A DNA stretch of 14,618 nt from G021776435 sp046756245 (GTDB taxonomy: Bacteria; Pseudomonadota; Alphaproteobacteria; Caulobacterales; Parvularculaceae). The stretch covers positions 1 to 14,618 of the forward strand of contig JBHHVZ010000070.1 in the NCBI GenBank assembly GCA_046756245.1, read 5' to 3'. The position numbers were made by a program, and so were the translations under genes. Each line of letters starts with the position of its first letter. Within the stretch, counting starts at the first letter, position 1. Below the pieces are notes generated by a model. That model saw only the letters and a list, made by a program, of their open reading frames with translations, searched no databases and was not told the origin of the DNA. Positions 1 through 6,375 of this stretch are shown piece by piece.

Positions 1-438
1 CCGGTCGTGGTGATGGACGCGCGGCGGGCGGCGGACGCGATGAAGGCGCGGGCCGCCGCTCTCTGTCGTCTTTACGGACTGGCTGTCGATCACCCCCGCC
101 GTCGGCTCCGCTTCCCGGCCGGCCAGACGCCGCGCCGCCATCGCCAGAACGTCGTTGATCGGTTCGAAAAGCCCTTCGTTGCGGAACCGGTAGAACCAGT
201 ACCGCACCGTCGATGAGGGCGGAAAGTCCTTCGGCAGCAGCGCCCACGCTATGCCGCCCGAGCCGACGTATGAGATCGCATTCCAGACCTCGCGAAACTC
301 TACTTCTCGCGGCCGCCCCACCTTCGACGGCGGCGGCATGAACGGTTCGATGAAGTCCCATTCCGCGTCCGTTACGTCGCTTGCATAGCGCAGCGAACGT
401 CTGTCATGCTGCGCCCGAGCGGTTTCGGTCCAGGCCAT
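1..438 (-). pseudogene. IS5-family transposase, 5' part, probably frameshifted, cut by window edge
   Basis: Reading minus from the ATG at 438, the product begins MAWTETARAQHDRRSLRYAS and carries the IS5-type N-terminal helix-turn-helix region (WDFIEPFMPPP, VWNAISYVGSGGIAWALLP, STVRYWFYRF). It then reaches the first catalytic aspartate of the DDE triad at about residue 118 in GVIDSQSVKTTESGGP. After that, at roughly positions 1-50, the expected GxDxGKKxxGRKRH block is missing. The open frame reads LHRVRRPPRVHHHD, while the next frame reads AFIASAARRASITTT, which only faintly resembles the expected stretch. This suggests small deletions with a frameshift. Some IS5 groups use programmed frameshifting, and the rest of the gene lies outside the window, so decay is an inference. 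GGAGG lies 7 nt before the ATG. Confidence 0.75.
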
Positions 439-494
439 CCGATCCTCCGTAGTCGTTGCAAACCACGGTGAATCACAAGTCGCTGAAACCACTC
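1..494 (-). mobile_element. IS5-family insertion sequence, partial
   Basis: The transposase reads off the left edge of the window. The leader upstream of its ATG (439-494) does not resemble the adjacent operon. On the minus strand a plausible terminal sequence starts at about 494 with GAGTGGTTTCAGCGACTTG, preceded by TTATTATT, which would fit the short T/A-rich targets of many IS5 relatives. The other end is outside the window, so neither the inverted repeat nor a target duplication can be tested. The element sits about 150 bp beyond the stop codon of the last cytochrome gene and appears to mark the downstream edge of the cytochrome cluster. Confidence 0.5.
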
Positions 495-541
495 AATAAT
501 AATTTTCAACCGGGCTCTTAATTGGAAGATAAACAATATCG

Positions 542-564
542 ATGCCGAGCGGCAACCGCGGCAT
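542..564 (-). terminator. Candidate transcription terminator of the cytochrome operon
   Basis: Positions 542-564 form a hairpin: ATGCC pairs with GGCAT and GCGG with CCGC around a CAA loop, with a two-base bulge (GA) between the two stems. It lies about 80 bp downstream of the last cytochrome stop codon. On the minus strand it is followed by the only moderately T-rich CGATATTGTTTATC, so it is a weak intrinsic terminator at best. The rest of 495-643 shows no gene. Confidence 0.35.
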
Positions 565-643
565 GTCTTTTGCCGACCCGGGTCGTCGATACCCCGAGCT
601 ATTCTTGGACGCGATATTCCGAGTTGGGCTGCTGTCCTGCGCG

Positions 644-1018
644 CTATTTCGAGCACTCCGCTTCCTTGCAGAGCGACTGCACATAACGCATCAGTTCTTC
701 GATTTCGTCAGCTGTTAGACGATTTCCCCATGGCGGCATCAGCGAATCAAGCGTGTTCACAGGACCGCCATGCGTGAGCGTCTTCACGATCATCGGGCCG
801 GTATATTTCGACATTTCCTTGCCGGACGTTAGGTTCATCGGCCCGACCGGCAGATCGTCCACCGAGTTGATACCGTCGCCGACGCCTTTAAAGCCGTGAC
901 ATTGCGCGCAGTACCAGTCGAAATTCTCTTTTGCCGTGGCTGCAAGTCCCGATGCGGTTTGCGCAATGACGAACAGGCCGGCGAACGACGCGGCGGCGAG
1001 ATTGCGTTTAAATTTCAT
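644..1018 (-). CDS. Periplasmic monohaem c-type cytochrome (124 aa)
   Basis: Small secreted cytochrome c, predicted to shuttle electrons in the periplasm. A signal peptide occupies residues 1-27 (hydrophobic core ASFAGLFVIA, cleavage near GLAA). One haem-attachment motif, CAQCH, lies at residues 37-41 and is followed by GFKGVGDG. The likely sixth ligand is Met94 in SLMPPWG, and the C-terminal helix is EIEELMRYVQSL, as in class I cytochromes c. The start is supported by GGAG eight bases before the ATG. It is the last gene of the operon and begins 2 bp after the stop of the 240-aa dihaem cytochrome. Its MPPWG and helix resemble the haem domain of the 926-aa protein upstream, so the two may be related by duplication (inference). 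Confidence 0.9.
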   Translation of the reverse strand: MKFKRNLAAASFAGLFVIAQTASGLAATAKENFDWYCAQCHGFKGVGDGINSVDDLPVGPMNLTSGKEMSKYTGPMIVKTLTHGGPVNTLDSLMPPWGNRLTADEIEELMRYVQSLCKEAECSK

Positions 1019-1020
1019 CG

Positions 1021-1743
1021 TTATTCTCCTTCAGCCCCAAGGCCGGCGATATATTGGGCTAGCAACCGCAATTCATCATCAGTGTATGCGTCGAAGGCCT
1101 CGTCGCCATAGGTCGGCATGCGCCCGTTTGGATAAAAGCGCACATTATCCTGGAGCAGGAAATAGACCCAGTCGCCGTTGAGCCGTTCGCCGGCCTTGAC
1201 TAGAGACGGTCCGGAAAAGCCGCCGATATCGCCGCGCCGTGAGGGGTATTCGTGGCAACCGAAACAGACCTGCTTTTTGGTGAACAGTTTTTCAGCCTTG
1301 AATGCGACACGGCGGCTGAGCGCCCCCTCCTCGATCTCGCCGGTGCTCATTTCGCTGTCGACCAGGGACATGAGATAGGCGCCGACATCCGCAGCCTCCG
1401 CAGCGGACAGGGCGGCGTGATCATTGGCGCCCTTTTCAAGCGCGCCGTATTTGACCCGCCGGATCGGCGTCGGGTTTTCAAGCCAGGAAGTGAGCCACTC
1501 CTCTTTGAATTTGCTGCCTGCGAACCAGAGCGGAGGCCCTTTAATCGACGCGCGTTGCGAAACCGGCAAGGGATCGCTCGGCCCTGTCATCTGATGACAA
1601 TTCGCGCAACCTTTGGCGTCGAAAATCTGCTTGCCTTCCGTCGCGCCGGCGAATGCGGCCGGCGCGAGCGCCCCCCCGGCGGCGACAAGCACGCCCGCGC
1701 CAATCAGGCCTCTGGCCAGACTAAAAAACTTTGTTCGCTTCAT
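1021..1743 (-). CDS. Periplasmic dihaem c-type cytochrome (240 aa)
   Basis: Secreted dihaem cytochrome c, probably a periplasmic electron carrier. The ATG at 1743 has GGAG eight bases upstream and gives a clean signal peptide (MKRTKFFSLARGLIGAGVLV..., cleavage near AFAG). An in-frame ATG 13 codons earlier would bury that signal and is not used here. Haem motifs are CANCH (46-50) and CFGCH (160-164). The second domain has the expected distal methionine, Met209 in GRMPTYG. The first has no obvious MP motif: the segment after WLENPTPIRR reads VKYG where a Met-Pro is usual, so the sixth ligand of haem 1 may be something else, for example His109, or absent. The gene sits 60 bp after the 926-aa gene and 2 bp before the monohaem gene. 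Confidence 0.88.
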   Translation of the reverse strand: MKRTKFFSLARGLIGAGVLVAAGGALAPAAFAGATEGKQIFDAKGCANCHQMTGPSDPLPVSQRASIKGPPLWFAGSKFKEEWLTSWLENPTPIRRVKYGALEKGANDHAALSAAEAADVGAYLMSLVDSEMSTGEIEEGALSRRVAFKAEKLFTKKQVCFGCHEYPSRRGDIGGFSGPSLVKAGERLNGDWVYFLLQDNVRFYPNGRMPTYGDEAFDAYTDDELRLLAQYIAGLGAEGE

Positions 1744-1770
1744 CGAGCACTCCAGTTCGGGTTTTTCCAT

Positions 1771-1799
1771 GCATCGGCTCAAGCGTATTCGATTGTCAA
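1771..1799 (-). promoter_or_regulatory. Possible weak internal sigma-70 promoter before the dihaem cytochrome
   Basis: In the 60-bp gap between the 926-aa and 240-aa genes the minus strand has a perfect TTGACA (1799-1794) followed after 17 bp by CGATGC (1776-1771). The -35 hexamer is ideal but the -10 is poor, so this could be chance. If real, it would allow the two small cytochromes to be made without the large upstream proteins. Confidence 0.22.
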
Positions 1800-1803
1800 C
1801 GCA

Positions 1804-4584
1804 TCAATCACTGGCCTCAGCTTTTCGTGATGTCCCTTCATCCAGGAAGCCCAGTTTTTTCCGCAATGCGTCCCGGTCTTCCATTGTGAGGTCCGCATCC
1901 GGCTTGATCCGACGAATATTCTCCGTCAAGGGCGCCTCGATGGCGGCCGGATCGGCGAGTTGGTCGAATATTTTTTTGGCGTCGGAAGCTTTCGAAATCT
2001 TCGCGCCGCCGGCTTTTGCGTTTTCGCGCGACAAGTAGAACCACACATCCCGCGGCAGGGAGCCCGGAATGACCTCGCCGGCTTCCGCCTTGTAATAGTT
2101 CTCGCGGAATTCGTCACTCTGCACGTATTCGACGATTTCGTCGATCTCTTCGCGAGTCAACGGTCCGCCGAAGCCGTCGCCATTGCCGACCCCCCAGGGC
2201 GGCATGAACTTTTCGAACCGGCCGGTGTTGACGATCTTGAACATCGCCTGGTGGGTCCGGTCGATGTCGGCTTCGAGCGGCAGTCCGTCGATGCCTTCGC
2301 CGAACTGGCCGTGGCAGCCGGCGCAATTGGCCTCGAACATCTGCTTGCCGGTAAGGCCGAGAACAGTTCCATAACCGACCTTAATCGGCTTCGACGGCTG
2401 CAGCGGAATGATGGCGCCGTCTTCGCGCTCCATCGGCTCGCGATCGACGAGGCCCTCTTCTTCGAAGACGAGAGGCGTCAGGATGGCGGCCTGTTCTTCT
2501 TGCGACTTCACGCGGTAGTTCATGCGCACCGTGCCGAACCGGTTGGCGTCATAGCGTTCGCCCTTGATTTTGGCGAAGTCGGCGTTGCCGGCGCCGCCGA
2601 CATTGATGACGACTTTGCCGGCGATAAGCGGTGCTATGCCGTTCGAGCCGTGCGCCTTACTTGTATAGGCGATGCCGTCGCCGTCGTCGTCTTCACGGAT
2701 GAATCCGGTGTAGATTTCGCCCGTGCGTTCGGATTCGGATTGCATCGCGCCGCTTTGGTCGACGGTTTGCACCCACCAACGGGCGAAGCGTTCGATCTGC
2801 GCATCGGTGCGGTGGGCTGGCGTTGCGAAAAGCATTTCGCGCATGGCGGCGAGAGCGATGCCGACGCCATACGGCTCGACAGTTACGGTGTCGTCGCCGA
2901 GCCGCGTGCGGTAGACGCCGAATTCTTCGACCCAATATTCACTGTTGAGCAGGTTGAAGGTTTTGCGCGCCGCGGTCAGAAAGTCTTCGTCCTCGGTTAA
3001 ATAATAGACCGCTAGCAGCGCCCTCACGCCGGCCCAGTTCGGGGCGCTGAGATCGTTCGCGCCGACCGGTTGTCCGTCCGTCGAATAGGCTTCGCTGAAA
3101 GACCCGTCAGGGCGCTGCGCTTTGAGAAGAAAGCGACCATTGTCTTCTGCAATTTCCCTCGCGCGGTCGCTGATATCGGGATATTTCTCAAGCAGCTCCC
3201 AAGTTTGCGCCAAGTCATGCAAGGCGACGATCGTCATCGTCATATCACGCATCGTTACTGTCGAGCCGACGCCGTTTTTGGGCGTCCATTCGGACACCAA
3301 AACGCCGTCTTTCATATGCATGGCTTCGATATTCTTGAAGATGGCGTTGGTCAGCGATTCCGCGACGACGCCCATCCCCTTTTCGACGAACCCGCCGTCA
3401 ACGGGCGGATTGTCGGTGAACACCTGCGGGCGGCGCATCACTGTCATGGCGTAGGTGCTCGCGCCCCAAATCCATGACGCCTGGTCCCAGAGCTGGCTGG
3501 ACTTGTCCTTGAGGCTCATCGACCAAATGCGCTCCGGAATGTCGCCGACCCATAAAATGTTGGGTTCGACTTCATGCGGAATGTAGCGCAACCCATCCGC
3601 CGGATCGTATTCAGCCGGATTGACGCCCATCAGCTTTTCGCCGTCAGTGAACATCGACGACTTAATTTCGAGGATGGCGTTGGTCGCAGCCATCGTCAGG
3701 CCCCAGCCGCGCATTCCTTCTTCGGCGTCGTTGCCCAGCATCGGCACTTCGGCGCCGAGGGAGACAGGCGACACTTCGTTATGTTCCGAGTGGAAGAAAT
3801 AATCCGACCACTGCATCCGTCGCTTTACGTATTGGCCGATGGCGCCGAGATTAAAAGTCGTGTCCATCTTGTCGTGATCGAAGCGCTGGGCGTAGTCGTT
3901 CATATAAACGTTCGGCTGCCCCCAGCCGCCCTTCTTGTCGCTCATCGGGTCCCTGAAACTGTCGGTATTGTCGAGCTTGCCCGTGAAATGCGGATCGACC
4001 GACCGGTACTGGACGTAACTGACCTGAATGTCGTCGAACACCCGCGGGAAACCTGTCCGCTGGTAAACCATCGGCAGATACATGCCGAGCATGACGTCTT
4101 TGTTGGAGAATGTGCGCTCGCCGCGGTCGCGCTGGAGCTTGTTGTAGGCCGAATGGCGCAGGGCCTGCATCGTCCAGTACGGCGCGTGCACCATATGGAC
4201 GCCGGCGTGGCCGCGGCCGCCGGTGTAATCGAGGAGATAGCGCGCGTAGAAATAGATTTCTTTGGAGGTAATCCACTGGAATCCCCTGCGGTAGGCGACC
4301 GGCACGCCGGCTTTGACGAAATCGTTGAAACCCTCCATGCCGACCTTGAAGCCTTCATTGGCCATGAAGGTCGCGTCGTTCGTATAAAAGCGCCGGTCCA
4401 CGACTTTGCTTTCAATAGGCGACCGGTACATGCTGAGATCAGGCTGCAGCGCGCCGCCCTTGATGTGAACGATCCGGCCATCCGGCGTGTAAAGCAGGTT
4501 TTTGGCGATCACTGCAGGGGCGAGGCACAGCCCGCCGCCGAGGACCAATGCAATCAAACGCGCCCGCGTTTTACGACCAGTCAT
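1804..4584 (-). CDS. Large secreted protein: helical (toroid-like) region plus C-terminal cytochrome c domain (926 aa)
   Basis: I do not recognise a named family for the N-terminal three quarters. The ATG at 4584 has GGAGG nine bases upstream. The next ATG seven codons earlier lacks this and is rejected. A signal peptide covers residues 1-27 (LIALVLGGGLCLAPAVIA). Residues 30-350 are rich in Tyr, Trp, His and Met. Residues 370-660 look like paired helices of an alpha/alpha barrel (LHDLAQTWELL, RPDGSFSEAY, WAGVRALLAVYYL, YGVGIALAAMREML), as in six-hairpin glycosidase or cyclase folds. The acidic EDDDGDGIAY (631-640) resembles a calcium-binding loop. The C-terminal haem domain has CAGCH at 754-758 and Met794 in MPPWG, then a 90-residue charged tail. 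A substrate-binding or catalytic periplasmic redox protein feeding one haem c is a reasonable inference. It starts 66 bp after the beta-barrel stop. Confidence 0.85.
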   Translation of the reverse strand: MTGRKTRARLIALVLGGGLCLAPAVIAKNLLYTPDGRIVHIKGGALQPDLSMYRSPIESKVVDRRFYTNDATFMANEGFKVGMEGFNDFVKAGVPVAYRRGFQWITSKEIYFYARYLLDYTGGRGHAGVHMVHAPYWTMQALRHSAYNKLQRDRGERTFSNKDVMLGMYLPMVYQRTGFPRVFDDIQVSYVQYRSVDPHFTGKLDNTDSFRDPMSDKKGGWGQPNVYMNDYAQRFDHDKMDTTFNLGAIGQYVKRRMQWSDYFFHSEHNEVSPVSLGAEVPMLGNDAEEGMRGWGLTMAATNAILEIKSSMFTDGEKLMGVNPAEYDPADGLRYIPHEVEPNILWVGDIPERIWSMSLKDKSSQLWDQASWIWGASTYAMTVMRRPQVFTDNPPVDGGFVEKGMGVVAESLTNAIFKNIEAMHMKDGVLVSEWTPKNGVGSTVTMRDMTMTIVALHDLAQTWELLEKYPDISDRAREIAEDNGRFLLKAQRPDGSFSEAYSTDGQPVGANDLSAPNWAGVRALLAVYYLTEDEDFLTAARKTFNLLNSEYWVEEFGVYRTRLGDDTVTVEPYGVGIALAAMREMLFATPAHRTDAQIERFARWWVQTVDQSGAMQSESERTGEIYTGFIREDDDGDGIAYTSKAHGSNGIAPLIAGKVVINVGGAGNADFAKIKGERYDANRFGTVRMNYRVKSQEEQAAILTPLVFEEEGLVDREPMEREDGAIIPLQPSKPIKVGYGTVLGLTGKQMFEANCAGCHGQFGEGIDGLPLEADIDRTHQAMFKIVNTGRFEKFMPPWGVGNGDGFGGPLTREEIDEIVEYVQSDEFRENYYKAEAGEVIPGSLPRDVWFYLSRENAKAGGAKISKASDAKKIFDQLADPAAIEAPLTENIRRIKPDADLTMEDRDALRKKLGFLDEGTSRKAEASD

Positions 4585-4650
4585 TGTTCTGTTCCTCCGG
4601 TGCATCCGCGACCGCCCTCTTTTTGATGCGGCTGCGAATATTTAACTGAA

Positions 4651-6165
4651 TCAAAAAATAACCTCCAGATTCACCCGCAACACGAATGGCGGCGCCGGAC
4701 CGAGATCAGGCTCGATAACCCGAATAAGGCCGGACGCAACCAAACGAATTTGCGGATCCGGGCTGTAGATCAAGGAAGGGGCGACCATGCCGGTGAATCC
4801 TCCGGAAAAGGGCGGTCTGTCGACAACGTCGAACACGAAGGCTTCATCGCCGACCGCCGCGCAACCGCCAACGCTTCCCGCGACATCGATTGCATCGCAG
4901 ATGTGAATTTCCGGCTCCGGTATCTTGCCGGCGTAAGAGTCGTTTTGCTTGTCGAACCCCACAAATGTCAGGTCCATCGCTATAAAATCCTTGTAGATCG
5001 GCTTCACGAAAGACGCGAAGTAGGTCGTCGTATCGCCGAAATCGATGCCGTCCTCCTCCTGCACGAAGCGGTGAACAACGCCGATATGCCCGGCGCTTCG
5101 TCCCATGAAACTGTTCGGAGGAAACTGCCGGGTGATAAATCCGCCGGTCAGGAAGCTAAAATCGCCGGTTCCCGGTTGCAGCGTCGAGGGCAGCCGGCCG
5201 TCTCCTGAAAAGCGTCCGAAAATTCCATTGTTGAATGGAAAGTCGCCGACGAAGGCGTTGTCGAAATTCGGGCCGCCCGGGGCGAACGACAACGGTCCGG
5301 CGGAAGGCGCGCCGAAGGGCCCGCCAGGCCCCGCCGCCGGTCCATCGCAAAGAGCCCTGTTGCCGAGATTGAAATTGCGGAAAAAGCATCTGGAATCTCC
5401 CCATACGCCCGCCGCCACATTCGCCTGCATGAGCGCATCGAAGCCTTGCGCAACGATGAGATTCGGCGGTTGCGGCCGCTTCGCCGTGATCCGTCCGTTC
5501 GAGCCGAAAGTCTCGTCATTGGCGCCGGTCGGGAAGAACGCCGCGCCGACGACAGCCAGGCCGAACGGATGATTGCCCTGGTCCCACACCTTTTTCTTGA
5601 GGAACACGCCGACGTCGCCGATTTCCTGCGTGCTGCCGGCGTTTTCGAGACTGATGAACTGTTGGCCATTAGGATGGATGAAACCGTCGGTGCTTGAATT
5701 CAGATAAGGCACGTTCACGCGCAGCGTAAATCCGTGAAGATATTTTCGGTTGAGATCGAACCCGTAAAAGAAATCGATATCGGTCAAATTACGCTCGACC
5801 GAAAAATCCTGGAAGACGGCGAGATTCGGATCGCCGTTGCGGAAGAAATCGTCCCCTTCGATGCGCGTATAACGGTGGCTTATCCCGACCGACATGGCGC
5901 CGGGAGGAAGCACGAAGGCGTGCTGCGTAAAGGCCGGACGAAGCAACGGCGGGATAAACGTCAGAATCTGGGTTTTGATCTGACTGCGCTCAAAGGTTTT
6001 CTGCTCTTCGCCTCCGAGCACGCCTTCGTCAGTGCCAAGCTCTAAATATCGATCTGCAGCTGTCTGCGTGTCATCGTCGGTTTTGTCTTGAGCTTGGGCG
6101 ACGCCGCCGACGGCTGCAGAAAGAAGCAGCGCAAGGCTCGCGCCGCTCCGAAGGTGATTTCTCAT
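4651..6165 (-). CDS. Outer-membrane beta-barrel protein (504 aa), first gene of the sigma-54 operon
   Basis: Predicted outer-membrane channel. The ATG at 6165 is preceded by a GGGGG run six bases upstream and gives a typical signal peptide ending AQAQ (residues 1-26). A longer frame from 6240 would extend past the predicted transcription start. The body alternates polar and hydrophobic residues as in strands (AMSVGISHRYT, GFTLRVNVPYL, HPFGLAVVGAAFF, FVLRVNLEVIF) and ends in Phe504, the usual BAM recognition signal. Gly/Pro-rich insertions (about 274-300) and four cysteines (260, 273, 423, 435) probably sit in surface loops. The style recalls the broad 'phenol MetA degradation' transporter-like family, but this is an impression only. 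It is not multihaem, so it is not an MtrA-type conduit by itself. It could admit the substrate for the secreted 926-aa protein encoded next. Confidence 0.82.
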   Translation of the reverse strand: MRNHLRSGASLALLLSAAVGGVAQAQDKTDDDTQTAADRYLELGTDEGVLGGEEQKTFERSQIKTQILTFIPPLLRPAFTQHAFVLPPGAMSVGISHRYTRIEGDDFFRNGDPNLAVFQDFSVERNLTDIDFFYGFDLNRKYLHGFTLRVNVPYLNSSTDGFIHPNGQQFISLENAGSTQEIGDVGVFLKKKVWDQGNHPFGLAVVGAAFFPTGANDETFGSNGRITAKRPQPPNLIVAQGFDALMQANVAAGVWGDSRCFFRNFNLGNRALCDGPAAGPGGPFGAPSAGPLSFAPGGPNFDNAFVGDFPFNNGIFGRFSGDGRLPSTLQPGTGDFSFLTGGFITRQFPPNSFMGRSAGHIGVVHRFVQEEDGIDFGDTTTYFASFVKPIYKDFIAMDLTFVGFDKQNDSYAGKIPEPEIHICDAIDVAGSVGGCAAVGDEAFVFDVVDRPPFSGGFTGMVAPSLIYSPDPQIRLVASGLIRVIEPDLGPAPPFVLRVNLEVIF

Positions 6166-6214
6166 GCCGAAGCCCCCTTTTTGTGAAATTTTTAACCACA
6201 GTTCGCTTCGCCAT

Positions 6215-6232
6215 AGGCAATCGACGTGCCAG
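6215..6232 (-). promoter_or_regulatory. Sigma-54 (-24/-12) promoter for the beta-barrel/cytochrome operon
   Basis: Minus strand reads CTGGCACGTCGATTGCCT. It matches the YTGGCACG-N4-TTGCW consensus at every position except the final W, with GG (6230-6229) and GC (6218-6217) separated by exactly 10 bases. The predicted start is near 6206, giving a leader of about 40 nt containing the GGGGG ribosome site before the ATG at 6165. A sigma-54 promoter needs an upstream activator site, and a palindromic candidate sits about 159 bp upstream (6357-6373). Confidence 0.82.
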
Positions 6233-6354
6233 ACGCTCAAGGAATTGTGATCTCGCTTTTCCTGATGTTTTTATTGGATAATTTCGCACATCGCGCAGAG
6301 TATTCTTTTGACGAAGCGAAATCGGGGTGAACAAAACCGACAATTGCAAAAAGC

Positions 6355-6375
6355 GATTGAACAAATGATTCAATC
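6355..6375. promoter_or_regulatory. Palindrome TTGAA-N7-TTCAA, candidate enhancer-binding-protein site (possibly also a terminator stem)
   Basis: GATTGAA-CAAATGA-TTCAATC has 7-bp arms, and the core TTGAA-N7-TTCAA is 6357-6373. It matches 15 of 17 bases of the site at 11974-11990. Its centre lies about 159 bp upstream of the sigma-54 start predicted at 6206, a normal activator distance. A related half site TGAACAAA recurs at 6328-6335. The palindrome overlaps the stop codon of the 798-aa gene and is followed on the minus strand by a TTTTT run after two bases, so a weak AT-stem terminator for the upstream operon is an alternative or additional role. Confidence 0.6.

Noticed and set aside
1960..3000. 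Long plus-strand open frame opposite the 926-aa gene (also 3574-4626 and 7132-8211)
   Set aside because: These are antisense shadows in GC-rich DNA: Arg/His/Asp/Phe-biased sequence with no domain, while the minus strand has signal peptides and haem motifs.
644..6165. A porin-cytochrome (MtrCAB-type) extracellular electron conduit
   Set aside because: No decahaem protein is present. The cytochromes have one or two haems and the barrel lacks haem motifs, so a conduit through the outer membrane is not supported.
6357..6373. Reading TTGAA-N7-TTCAA as an Fnr/FixK box
   Set aside because: The TTGA and TCAA arms are nine bases apart here, whereas Fnr/FixK sites need six. Only 12056-12069 meets that.
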